Positions 33,329 to 41,428 of a DNA stretch of 64,000 bases are shown one piece after another. Where the stretch lies: contig NZ_CP036313.1 of NCBI RefSeq assembly GCF_004319545.1, positions 2,668,501-2,732,500 of the forward strand. Direction: 5' to 3'. Position numbers and translations under genes: made by a program. The stretch comes from Desulfobacter hydrogenophilus. Lineage in GTDB: Bacteria > Desulfobacterota > Desulfobacteria > Desulfobacterales > Desulfobacteraceae. Within the stretch, counting starts at the first letter, position 1, and each line of letters begins with the position of its first letter. The notes beneath the pieces were generated by a model. The model had not been told where the DNA came from, ran no database searches, and was given only the letters and a program-made list of their open reading frames with translations.

Positions 33329-33358
33329 TTGAATCAAAAGTCTAAAGTTTTGATTCAA
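33329..33358. other. candidate recombinase core site (11-8-11 inverted pair)
   Basis: TTGAATCAAAA (33329-33339) and TTTTGATTCAA (33348-33358) are a perfect inverted pair around an 8-bp spacer. This is the geometry of tyrosine-recombinase core sites. The same 11-mer forms the cassette junctions. It lies 9 nt before the recombinase start codon, in the place an attI site would occupy. Confidence 0.75.
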
Positions 33359-33745
33359 CTTACCCTATTAAAAAACCCTGATCAACCTTATTTTTTTGGA
33401 GTTCAGGGCTAAAAATGAATCAGTTTGGGGTATACGGCTTCAGGGTATGTTATCTCTTAAAATAACGCTGTCCGCAGGACCGGCCTATTAGTATAGGCCG
33501 TAAGCGAACCATAGTTCGCAACATATTACCGTTGAGCAGAGCGAATAAGGCAGGACGTAAAGTAGACCCCTTTGAAAAAGTGGGCCTACTTTACATGTCC
33601 TGCCCTCTTACCCTCGAAGATTTAGACAGAATATTCGGGATAAATGCAGATATTCGGAGAATTCTTCAAAAATCTGCATTTATCGATAAAAAACCTGCGG
33701 AAATCTATCATAAGGATACATAAATCTATAATTATCGCTAAATTT
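33359..33745. other. palindrome-rich stretch between the two recombinase genes
   Basis: There is no convincing gene; a 63-codon plus-strand frame from TTG 33532 has no ribosome site. Four hairpins follow one another: CGGCCTAT/ATAGGCCG (33481-33500), GCGAAC/GTTCGC (33504-33519), a 20-bp imperfect stem GGCAGGAC..TAAAGTAG (33549-33604), and ATAAATGCAGAT with its complement (33640-33683). It may be an attachment/regulatory region, an origin of transfer or a structured RNA. Confidence 0.55.
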
Positions 33746-34594
33746 TTATTCAAATTTTTCACTTATCAAATTAACAGCGGATTTTCCCTGGGAAGGTGCT
33801 AAATGAGCATACCGCATTGTAATATTAAGACTGCTGTGGCCAAGCAATTGACTGACCACCTCAAGTTTAACCCCATCCTGGACAAGCCAACTTGCAAACG
33901 TGTGCCGCAGTGTATGGAATACAACTTTATGCCTGGAATCTTTGATTCCATCATTCAGGCCGGATTTCTTAACGGCCTGCTCAAATATTTTTGGTGCGGA
34001 CAAGGTAAATATTTCCCTATTTTTGTTATTCGAGATTATTTTAAAGGCTGTGCCATTTAACGGAACGACTCTGTTTTTATGAGTTTTAGAGTCTAAAATG
34101 CAAATATTCCGGTCATTTTTGTTGATATTCTCAAAACCGAGATTAAATATTTCCCCTCGGCGCAGCCCGGTGTTAACGGCAAACAATGATATATCATACC
34201 AAGCTTTTGATGTTTTCTTTAAAATATTTAGAAGTCTATCAAATTCCGGTCTTGAAAGATAACGTAACCTGCGGTTGTCAAATTTTGGCATCACATTTCT
34301 GAATTTAGGCACCTGCACCGAGGGGTCATAATCGACAACCCGGTTAAGGATTCTACGCAGTAAAGATAAGCAATGAAAAATAGTCTGAGGGCTTAATTTT
34401 TTAGCTTCCAGCGATTTGCGTAATTCAAGAAGATCATAAATGGTCAATTCCTTTATGATTTTTTTTTCAACTATCGGGGAAATATGGTTTTTCCATCTGC
34501 CGGTCTCTGTAGTCTGACTTCTCTTTGAAGATGACTGTAAAATAAAATCATTATAAAATTCCCACGCTTCATGAACTTTTCTGATCTGTTTCAA
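33746..34594 (-). CDS. phage/island-type tyrosine integrase
   Basis: The 282-aa product has an N-terminal SAM-like core-binding part (FYNDFILQSSSKRSQTTETG to LSLLRRILNRVVDYDP). The catalytic domain follows: NTGLRRGEIFNL (Arg I), a Lys in SKTHKNRVVPL, HTLRHTFASW (His-x-x-Arg) and LGHSSLNITMRYAHL (His and Tyr). All catalytic residues are present. It lies 220 bp from a 3' fragment of tRNA-Cys, which is almost certainly its attachment site. Role: integration and excision of the island to its left. Confidence 0.92.
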   Translation of the reverse strand: MKQIRKVHEAWEFYNDFILQSSSKRSQTTETGRWKNHISPIVEKKIIKELTIYDLLELRKSLEAKKLSPQTIFHCLSLLRRILNRVVDYDPSVQVPKFRNVMPKFDNRRLRYLSRPEFDRLLNILKKTSKAWYDISLFAVNTGLRRGEIFNLGFENINKNDRNICILDSKTHKNRVVPLNGTAFKIISNNKNREIFTLSAPKIFEQAVKKSGLNDGIKDSRHKVVFHTLRHTFASWLVQDGVKLEVVSQLLGHSSLNITMRYAHLAPSQGKSAVNLISEKFE

Positions 34595-34812
34595 TTGAAT
34601 TCCTCCTAAATAGAAAAATTAGGTAACCTCATCCAACAAATGCAAAATCCATACTAAATATTAGTCTTAATAAATTTAGGTAGTTGCGATAGTTAATGAT
34701 TGTTGGAGAATTACAAAATTTGCACTTAACTAAAAAAATTGTTGCTTTTTTTTGAAAGCAGGTTTATTTATATGTTAAGCGTAAAGTTTTTAGAAAGAAG
34801 TCTTTACGGAAA

Positions 34813-34871
34813 GGTAAGGCGACGGCCTGCAAAGCCGTTATTCTCCAGTTCAAATCTGGAAGCCGCCTCCA
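34813..34871 (+). tRNA. 3' fragment of tRNA-Cys (GCA), probable island attachment site (attR)
   Basis: From the D-arm (GGTAAGGCGACGG) onward, the anticodon arm (CCTGCAAAGCCG context), T-arm (TCCAG TTCAAAT CTGGA) and 3' acceptor AGCCGCCT-CCA are intact. The matching 5' acceptor strand (expected GGCGGCT) is absent upstream. A normal terminator follows. This is what remains on the chromosomal side after integration into the 3' part of a tRNA gene; the complete gene should lie at the other end of the island, outside the window. Confidence 0.8.
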
Positions 34872-34883
34872 AACGAATCTTAA

Positions 34884-34923
34884 GGGCTTAGAAGAATTCC
34901 ATTCTTCTGAGCCCTTTTTTATT
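34884..34923 (+). terminator. tRNA-Cys terminator
   Basis: A 14-bp stem (34884-34897 with 34901-34914, one G-U) with a TCC loop is followed by TTTTTTATTT. Confidence 0.92.
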
Positions 34924-34924
34924 T

Positions 34925-35407
34925 GGGCTTTCCTTAAGTGGTGGTCTGGAAAAAGATACCAGATCGCCCGTCTAACTTCTTTCTTTATTACATTACGTTC
35001 TATTATAAAATTTTTTTTATGGAGAGTGAACTTATTTTTTAAAAAAGGTAACCGCTAAAAACAAAAAAAAACTCATCGGTAGCAGCCGATGCGGTCCTTC
35101 TGTAAAAGCTTGTATCTTCTAAATTGAATAATCTCAATCTAAAAAATAACTCAAAAAAAGAGTTTTTGTCAAGCGATCGGCGGAGTCTTTTGTTTTTTCG
35201 GTTAGAAAGGGAAATGTTAGGATTCGGACTTTTTGCCGATTCATCAATTATGACTTGCTTTAAGGATAAAAGGGGAGGGCAAAATTTTTTTTTGTCCTCT
35301 TGCATCTATTATATCATGTATTAAATTCCCATAAAGTATCTTCCTGGTAATGTGCGAGGATGATAAATGGAGAGCCGATTTTGTAGATCAAACAATATGA
35401 TTTTGTT
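34925..35407. other. gene-free AT-rich stretch
   Basis: It contains a small hairpin (CATCGG/CCGATG near 35074-35091) and no supported gene. Confidence 0.4.
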
Positions 35408-35515
35408 ATGCTTCTCAAAGAGGTTCGTGTTCAGCTCGACCTTGGCCAGAAAGATTTTACAAGGAGAGTTGGGATTCGATATGCCACTGTTAATAAGCGG
35501 GTTCAATCCCAATAA
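35408..35515 (+). pseudogene. XRE-type helix-turn-helix fragment
   Basis: A 35-codon frame reads LLKEVRVQLDLGQKDFTRRV and then GIRYATVNKRVQSQ-stop. This matches the start of a Cro/CI-type domain (VRERLGLSQEDFARxLGVSYATVNRWE). The conserved Trp-Glu after NR is lost and the frame stops there. Confidence 0.65.
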
Positions 35516-35554
35516 ATAAGTTAACATTTTGTTGGTTCTGGGGATTTCGGGTAA

Positions 35555-36946
35555 GTGGAGCGAAGTTATCTGGGATTGGCTGATGAAAGCCTGTTTATTG
35601 ATAAAATCCAAAGTACGTTCAAAGCGGCTGATGTCAAGCTTCTAAGAAATGCGTATATTTTCTCGCAGGAAAAAGCATGTAACGGCAATCCAATTGGATG
35701 TAAGGCTGCGAACTTTCTTTTTAGCCAAAATGCCGACGCGGTAACCATTGCCGGTGCTCTGCTGGCACCTCTTACATGGGGAAATCTCACCAATGTCGAT
35801 GATGTCCGGGGGTCTTTTGGTTCGGATGTTGCCACCGTTCTTGAGGACCTGCGGGATTCCTTCCTGCCTTCTAAATACAGTAGAACAAATCAACGGGAAA
35901 GTATGCACGTGCTGCTGGCGTCTATGGAGGGACCTCCTCGTAAGGCTATTTTGTATATCACCTTTCGTTTGCTGGCTTTGGAATGCGCTACTAATGCATT
36001 AGCTCCAGCCACCCGAAAAATGGCCCAAGAGACGCTTGATATTTTGGTTCCCATTGCCAATCATCTAAGTCTGGGTGATTTACGCCGCCGCCTGGAGGAC
36101 GCTTGCTTTCAGATTCTGGCACCGCAAGACTATGAAGAACTGCAGGAAAGGGTTTGTCCAATCCAGTCGGAAGACAACAAGTGCCTTAGAATATTGCTTT
36201 CCGGTGCAAAACGGCTGCTGGCCAACAACGGCATTCAGGGTCGGGTCCAGGGCCGTACCAAAAGCCTGCATGCCATCCATTGCAAAATGATCCGCACGGG
36301 CAAAAATTTGGAAGAGATCATGGATAGGGTTGGGCTGCGGATCATTGTTGCATCGGTTCCGGAATGTTACACTATCCTGGGACTGCTGCACACTCACTTC
36401 AGACCGATTCCCGGTACTTTTGACGATTATATAGGTCTTCCCAAGAACAACGGCTATCAGTCCCTTCACACTTGTGTTTATCCTGTTCGGGAAATCTCCC
36501 ACAAACCCATAGAGTTCCAAGTACGTACTGACCTGATGCATCAAGAGGCAGAGCATGGAACGGCAGCTCACTGGCGCTATAAACAAGACAAGACGGCCGA
36601 TTTGTTAGACCAACAAAGAACACAATGGATGGGAGGTCTTGTTCGCCAACATCGGGAGTCGCTTAGCAACAAGGCGTTTGTCGAGCGGTTACATCAGCAG
36701 GTGTTCCAGAATCATCTATTGGTTTTTGGAAACGGCGGTCGGATTGTCCGTTTGGCGCAAAACGCAACGGTACGTAACTACATGCAAATTATTAATATTC
36801 GTTTTACCCATGATATGCCAGTGAAGGTGAATGGGCGTCTTGTTAATATAGATTTCAGGCTTCGTGACGGAGACTCAATAGAAGTCCTAGGGGACGGAGT
36901 CGCAACCAACCATGTCTTTAACGCAGAAATGGCCCAAGATCTATGA
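35555..36946 (+). CDS. RelA/SpoT-family (p)ppGpp synthetase with degenerate hydrolase domain
   Basis: The 463-aa product starts at GTG 35555. The N-terminal HD-type region is recognisable (AVTIAGALLAPLTW), but the catalytic His-Asp is replaced (LLAPL for LLHDV), so hydrolysis should be lost. The synthetase domain looks intact: GRTKSLHAIHCKM, EEIMDRVGLRII, YIGLPKNNGYQSLHT and EFQVRTDLMHQEAEHGTAAHW. A TGS domain follows (VNGRLVNIDFRLRDGDSIEVL), with no ACT domain. It precedes the glycosyltransferase genes by 13 nt and is probably co-transcribed, so it may link stress signalling to that pathway. Confidence 0.85.
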   Translation: MERSYLGLADESLFIDKIQSTFKAADVKLLRNAYIFSQEKACNGNPIGCKAANFLFSQNADAVTIAGALLAPLTWGNLTNVDDVRGSFGSDVATVLEDLRDSFLPSKYSRTNQRESMHVLLASMEGPPRKAILYITFRLLALECATNALAPATRKMAQETLDILVPIANHLSLGDLRRRLEDACFQILAPQDYEELQERVCPIQSEDNKCLRILLSGAKRLLANNGIQGRVQGRTKSLHAIHCKMIRTGKNLEEIMDRVGLRIIVASVPECYTILGLLHTHFRPIPGTFDDYIGLPKNNGYQSLHTCVYPVREISHKPIEFQVRTDLMHQEAEHGTAAHWRYKQDKTADLLDQQRTQWMGGLVRQHRESLSNKAFVERLHQQVFQNHLLVFGNGGRIVRLAQNATVRNYMQIINIRFTHDMPVKVNGRLVNIDFRLRDGDSIEVLGDGVATNHVFNAEMAQDL

Positions 36947-36959
36947 AAGGAGAAAACCA

Positions 36960-37277
36960 ATGCTTAAATCGGAAAGCCAACCTTTATATACACATAAGAT
37001 AGCTTTAATTGGCAACTATCTTCCGCGCCGGTGCGGTATTGCCACATTCACCACGGATTTGCTGATAAATTTATCTCAAGATGATTCCACGCATGATTGC
37101 TGTGCCGTAGTGATGAACGATAGGGTTGAGGGCTACAGGTATCCTTCCCAAGTGCACTTTGAGGTTAATCAGCATATAATGTCGGAATACCGGTTAGCTG
37201 CAGATTTTTTGAACATGAATGGAGTGGATGTGGTTTGTCTCCAACATGAATTCGGGATCTTCGGTGGCGAAGACGGT
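36960..37277 (+). pseudogene. glycosyltransferase, 5' part (split by the transposon at 37278)
   Basis: ATG 36960 follows AAAGGAG. The frame encodes KIALIGNYLPRRCGIATFTT and DVVCLQHEFGIFGGEDG, the N-terminal Rossmann part of a GT4-type transferase. It then enters the transposon and stops. Joining codon GGT of the 6-bp duplication to 41631 restores GGEDGVYVLDLLRNL without any change of frame, so the gene was intact before insertion. The rest is at 41625-43646. Confidence 0.92.
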
Positions 37278-37560
37278 TGATGAGATTCAAATAATGTAAC
37301 GGTATTATGGATTTAAGATTCTAACAAAAATGTCAAATTTGTTTTTGATTTAAACTTGTTGTAGCGAAACACCAATAAAAGCAGAGTTACAAAATAATGT
37401 AACGGCGTAAGAAAAATTCAATAATGATCTGTGGTTTGGCGTTTTTCAAAAATGAATCAAACAGAAATCGGCGTCAAAACATATGAGGATAAAATACAGG
37501 CAGGCCAACCTCGGATTATACCAAGGATGGCCTGTTAATGCAGATAAGTTGTGGTAAGGA

Positions 37561-38223
37561 TTATTGAGGAGGGAGATCTGATATAAATTCCAGGGCAAGA
37601 TTAATATCAACAAATTGGTGGTTTAACTCCTTTGCCCTGTCCCGGCAGTCTGTACAGATTTCTTTAAATTTGCGCATATCGCCCTTAACGGACATATAAA
37701 TCTGTTCAACGGCTTCCTGCTGGATATCTTTGTATTTTTCAATGAAGTCCTCGACCTCTATGGGATACAAAATCAGGGTTTTCAACCGGCTGAGTATATC
37801 AGGATGGTTCCGGCTCAAATAAGTTCTCACATTCGGAAGTCCTGCAAATACGATGGGAACCCCGGCATCAATAATCCGTTTAAGATATGGCCAAACCCGG
37901 GTGTCCAAGTCATTGGCCTCATCTATAATGATAAAACAATTGGAGAGATTACAGATCATTTTCAGGTACTGGGGAGTTCGGCGGTAGGTGGCGGTGGCCT
38001 CATAATTTAATTCCTTAAGTATCGCGGCCAGGGTTTCATGTATGTTGAACAGAGACTCAACCCATACAGCATGGAGCTTTTTGGGATGCAGCAATTTTAA
38101 AAACCGAGTTTTTCCTGCACCAAAATCACCCTCCATGAGCACGCTTTGGCCTCTGTAGATCCGGTTATAAGTGGCAGCCAAGTATGAGACCCTTCGTTTA
38201 TCACTGATAAAATCCTCTTTCAT
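37561..38223 (-). CDS. AAA+ ATPase, TnsC/MuB-like transposition regulator
   Basis: ATG 38223 overlaps the transposase stop (ATGA). The 220-aa product has Walker A MEGDFGAGKTRF, Walker B FIIIDEAND and a sensor region PIVFAGLPNV. ATPases of this kind (TnsC, TniB, MuB) bind DNA, choose targets and activate the DDE transposase. It is shorter than TnsC of Tn7 and closer in size to MuB/IstB-like proteins. It is the last gene before the left end of the transposon. Confidence 0.88.
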   Translation of the reverse strand: MKEDFISDKRRVSYLAATYNRIYRGQSVLMEGDFGAGKTRFLKLLHPKKLHAVWVESLFNIHETLAAILKELNYEATATYRRTPQYLKMICNLSNCFIIIDEANDLDTRVWPYLKRIIDAGVPIVFAGLPNVRTYLSRNHPDILSRLKTLILYPIEVEDFIEKYKDIQQEAVEQIYMSVKGDMRKFKEICTDCRDRAKELNHQFVDINLALEFISDLPPQ

Positions 38224-39887
38224 GTTATGTCTCCATGGGATGCATAAATGGCTACATGGTTCGTATTTAACGATTTTTGGCAATCAAGCATAAATGCATT
38301 GAACAGGGCCTGATTTTTACGGTCATCCGGCTGGTTTATCTTTTTTGTGTAATCCGCGTACCTTGATTGATTATGATCAAGCACTTGTTCCGCCCGGGCC
38401 AGGGTGAGGCCCTTATGAAAAACGTCGACTAAAACAGGCCGGTCAACGGCCATATTGTGCTTTTCTAAAAGAGCGATAATGGTGTCAAGTTCATCAGGCG
38501 GCACAGGCGAAGGTTCTGGTGCCGGCGGTCTGTCAAACGGCTTTTTTGCAATGGCTTCGCCCAACAGTATACCGTCTTCACCCTGCTCAAAAATAAAAAG
38601 CTTGTCCTTGTATTTGGATATTTTCACCGGTGTGCTTTTATGTTTGCTGAACTTATCTGCACCACGGGTCACATAATAATCGCGCTTGTCATGGCGGATG
38701 GTCCTGGTTTTGGATACGGTGGCTTTGATTTTCCTGTAGCCGTATTTCATATATTCCTGAACCTGGTCCGGGGTAAAATTCAGGGTATCTGCCTGGTTTG
38801 ATAAAAAATCATCAAATTTCTGTGCCGGCACCCAGGCACTGACCACCCCGTCTTCGGTAAAATAATGTTGTGTATGATTATGTTCGTTACGATATTCGCT
38901 GAGCATAGTGCTGCTCCTTAGTTCCTGAAGGCTTATATCAAGAAGGGTTACAGTAATTTTTTCCTTTCTTCCCCGCTTGAAGTCATATTCGGTAACGGTT
39001 TTCACAATCCTGTCCTCAAAGGCTTTGATAATACGTATTTCAAAATTGTGCAGGCTCCGGTGTGAAGATTCTAGATGTGCCTTATCTTTGGGTGAATACG
39101 CCTTTGAAAAATCCGGTGCCAAATAGAAGCCTTGCGGTGTAGAATGCTTCAGGTTAATGGCATTGATGGGGCGTTTTAGATTTAAAAATCCTTTTGCCTG
39201 GTCAGGTCTGATACCAATTTTTTGCAAAGGCAAAGGGGTACTCAACAAAAAACGGGTAAAAAGATCCACAGAGTTCAGGCTGCTTTCGGTAAAATAAAAG
39301 TCCAGAATAAACATTTTCCTGGAAGCGGTATCAAATATTTCAATTACCTGTGGTTTTTGCCAGTTACCGTGTTCATCTCTGATCCTTAAATATTGAAATT
39401 TACAGCCGTCAACCTGGATCAAAGCAAATACCGGCACCGACTTGAAGGCATGCATTACCGGGACCTGATCCTGCTTATCCTCTTTTTCCAGGTAAAATTT
39501 GAGATTTTCCCTTTTGACACATCGCCGAAGTGCCGGAAGACTGATGGTTCTGCCCAGCTCTTGTTCAAGCCAGTGATGATAATTTTTAATGGTTCTGGCT
39601 TTCCGGGTGATAAAAATGAATCCCTGGGATGAGGGGTCGCATGACGCCTTGACCATCTCAATAAACCGTCTTTTGGTTTGCTCATCTATTGCTCTGGGCC
39701 GTCCGCTGCACTTACGGCCTTCCATAATTCCTTTTTCAACCAGTAAAAGGGGCGCCGGGATAATTCCGGTTTTCTTGTACTGGTCCTTGTAATATTTTTT
39801 GGACCGTCTCTTGGTAGATCCGGTTTTATTCATGATTTTTTTGTGCAGCAGTAAATGAAAGCGGTCATCAATAGTCAGGTCATCCAT
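38220..39887 (-). CDS. DDE integrase-type transposase (TnsB/TniA/MuA-like)
   Basis: I chose ATG 39887 in the overlap with the preceding gene. The 555-aa product has an rve-type core: IQVDGCKFQYL (first Asp), a second Asp in IRPDQAKGF and a Glu in KAHLESSHRSLHNFE. A C-terminal beta-barrel-like part (TRGADKFSKHKSTPVKISKY) follows, as in TnsB and MuA. Role: strand transfer of the transposon with the AAA+ protein encoded just downstream. The motifs look intact. Confidence 0.88.
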   Translation of the reverse strand: MDDLTIDDRFHLLLHKKIMNKTGSTKRRSKKYYKDQYKKTGIIPAPLLLVEKGIMEGRKCSGRPRAIDEQTKRRFIEMVKASCDPSSQGFIFITRKARTIKNYHHWLEQELGRTISLPALRRCVKRENLKFYLEKEDKQDQVPVMHAFKSVPVFALIQVDGCKFQYLRIRDEHGNWQKPQVIEIFDTASRKMFILDFYFTESSLNSVDLFTRFLLSTPLPLQKIGIRPDQAKGFLNLKRPINAINLKHSTPQGFYLAPDFSKAYSPKDKAHLESSHRSLHNFEIRIIKAFEDRIVKTVTEYDFKRGRKEKITVTLLDISLQELRSSTMLSEYRNEHNHTQHYFTEDGVVSAWVPAQKFDDFLSNQADTLNFTPDQVQEYMKYGYRKIKATVSKTRTIRHDKRDYYVTRGADKFSKHKSTPVKISKYKDKLFIFEQGEDGILLGEAIAKKPFDRPPAPEPSPVPPDELDTIIALLEKHNMAVDRPVLVDVFHKGLTLARAEQVLDHNQSRYADYTKKINQPDDRKNQALFNAFMLDCQKSLNTNHVAIYASHGDIT

Positions 39888-40443
39888 TATCTGCCCCCTT
39901 TGATACAATCTTTTCGTATATGACCCGATGCCACAACAATGCTGCCTGGCGGGAGGTCTTCTGCCAATGATCATGCTGAGCCACACGGACCTGTTCAAGC
40001 ATTGCCTTTACAACAGCCATGTATTCATGGGTAATTCGATCTGTCAGATCCGGTTTACTTACCGGAGCCGTTTTCTGGTCCTCAATAAATTTTTTGATAT
40101 TTCGTGCGGTCAGTTCCATGCCACTGTTTATAATCGCCCTCCAGATACGGCGTTGTTCTATGGAATCCATTTGAGTAAGGGGGCGGATCTGGGATTCGTT
40201 GGCCGGCAGTTTGTCTCCAATTGGAGACAGGTTGTAAATTACTTCATAGGCTCGAATCAGCCGGTAAGCATGGGCTTTGCCCATATCCCACCGTGCCCTG
40301 GTATATGCCTCAAATGACTCAAACAGAGCCTGCTTGTACAAACGATTCTCACGAATTTCTTTCAAGGCTTGGCCGATTTTGTAAAAACATTCTTGATTTC
40401 GACCAATCAGGGTTTCAAGCTCAAGCAGCCGTTCCATACTCAC
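39880..40443 (-). CDS. transposon-encoded helical protein, possibly DNA-binding
   Basis: The 187-aa product is largely helical. It starts with LLELETLIGRNQECFYKIGQ, then FEAYTRARWDMGKAHAYRLI, a segment that resembles the DUF3102/ParB-like region of plasmid and phage proteins, with a possible helix-turn-helix around RWDMGKAHAYRLIRAYEV. The C-terminus is coiled-coil-like. It overlaps the transposase and CHC2 genes by a few nt, so all are one operon. It stands where targeting proteins such as TniQ are often found, but I see no TniQ features. Confidence 0.55.
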   Translation of the reverse strand: MSMERLLELETLIGRNQECFYKIGQALKEIRENRLYKQALFESFEAYTRARWDMGKAHAYRLIRAYEVIYNLSPIGDKLPANESQIRPLTQMDSIEQRRIWRAIINSGMELTARNIKKFIEDQKTAPVSKPDLTDRITHEYMAVVKAMLEQVRVAQHDHWQKTSRQAALLWHRVIYEKIVSKGADNG

Positions 40444-40796
40444 TGCCCTCCCGGCATAGGCCTGCCGACCATAGCGGCAAGGGCCGTCAATTTTGCGGCC
40501 TGAACCTGGGGTACAGTATTTATTTGTTTCAAAAACAAGACACTATCCCTAAATCCATAGCCCTTGATTTTCATGACAAGGTCAATGGTATTAAAATTTT
40601 TTTCGCATCTGAAGCACCTGGCCAGGTTCGTGGCTGGATTTACAGCGGTTTGAAATTCATTGCACAAAGGGCATAGAAAACGAAAATAACCATCTCTAAT
40701 CTTGGATAGAATCTGTAAATGGTCCCTGATCAACACATCTACAGGGATATTGTTTCTCAGTTCAAATAATTGCCGGGATGAAAATCTGTTTTTCAC
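40440..40796 (-). CDS. CHC2-type zinc-finger protein of the transposon
   Basis: The 118-aa product has C42-x2-C45 and C61-x2-C64 in FLCPLCNEFQTAVN and ARCFRCEKNFNTIDLV, followed by MKIKGYGFRDSVLFL. This is the DnaG-type zinc-ribbon layout. No TOPRIM or primase domain follows, so it is a stand-alone finger that may recognise DNA or a replication structure. It is the second gene of the transposon operon. Confidence 0.75.
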   Translation of the reverse strand: MKNRFSSRQLFELRNNIPVDVLIRDHLQILSKIRDGYFRFLCPLCNEFQTAVNPATNLARCFRCEKNFNTIDLVMKIKGYGFRDSVLFLKQINTVPQVQAAKLTALAAMVGRPMPGGQ

Positions 40797-40867
40797 AAGA
40801 CACCTCCTTATTTTTAAAATTTCAGGTGCTTTTTTATATCACCGGTTAGAGTCGCCTGTCAGTTGCC

Positions 40868-41040
40868 TCTTAAACTGAGATAGAGATTATTCTGTTGATA
40901 TCTACTTGTATTATCAGTTGGTTATCCTCATGATGTCTCTTAGAATCAAAACTCGATTAGTCTGTTAATATCCCTTTATATTACAATGAGTTATTCCAAT
41001 CATGTATCTTAAAATCTATACTCGATTAGTCGTTTATGCC
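40868..41040. repeat. imperfect tandem repeats of about 70 bp in the transposon
   Basis: Units start at 40868, 40938 and 41007 with TCTTA(A/G)A and share CT(C/G)..GATTA(G/T)TC and TGTT(A/G)ATATC. They lie between the Zn-protein gene and the CHC2 gene, upstream of the operon that includes the transposase, and could be regulatory iterons. Confidence 0.6.
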
Positions 41041-41050
41041 AGAGGGTCTT

Positions 41051-41428
41051 TTATGGGAATCCCTGTATTTTTTCATTGTTATGGCTGATAACCTGGGTAA
41101 CCAGATATTGAATGATAATTGCCGGCTTGATCCCGTATTCTGCTATAATGACTTCCATTGGCAAAACAGGTTTTGTCTGTTTTTGATATGAAAGCGAAGG
41201 AAGGTTCCCAGATGTTTGTTGCTCCTCAGCTTCTTCAAGTTTTTTTGCCAGATAATTGTTTTTGCAAACAGCTTTGTTTTTCCTGTTCCACTTTTCACAT
41301 TGCCTTCGATGAAGCTCTTTTTGGCAAGCCGAACGACATGTTTTCTGCCGCCCTTTTTGTCTTACATCAGGGGTGAACCATTTCCGGCAAATAGAGCAAG
41401 GTCGTCTTCCACGTGAATTCTTTGCCAT
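41051..41428 (-). CDS. small zinc-binding protein of the transposon
   Basis: The 125-aa product starts with a metal-binding cluster (C11, C14, C31, C35 in CSICRKWFTPDVRQKG and KTCRSACQKELHRRQC) rich in Arg and Lys. A charged linker and a helical C-terminus (VIIAEYGIKPAIIIQYLVTQ) follow. It is the first gene inside the right end of the transposon. Role unknown; DNA binding is likely. Confidence 0.65.
   Translation of the reverse strand: MAKNSRGRRPCSICRKWFTPDVRQKGRQKTCRSACQKELHRRQCEKWNRKNKAVCKNNYLAKKLEEAEEQQTSGNLPSLSYQKQTKPVLPMEVIIAEYGIKPAIIIQYLVTQVISHNNEKIQGFP

Noticed and set aside
28466..33358. Reading the repeated junctions as a CRISPR array
   Set aside because: Repeats are short, irregularly spaced (tens to hundreds of bases), overlap stop codons and are separated by different genes rather than uniform spacers; there are no cas genes.
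33532..33723. 63-codon plus-strand frame between the two recombinases
   Set aside because: TTG start without a ribosome site, overlaps two hairpins and matches no family I know; kept only as part of the structured region.
34601..34871. A complete tRNA-Cys gene
   Set aside because: No sequence upstream can pair with the 3' acceptor AGCCGCC, and the D-arm is only partly present.
40440..40796. CHC2 protein as a functional primase
   Set aside because: Only the zinc finger is present; TOPRIM and RNA polymerase domains are absent.
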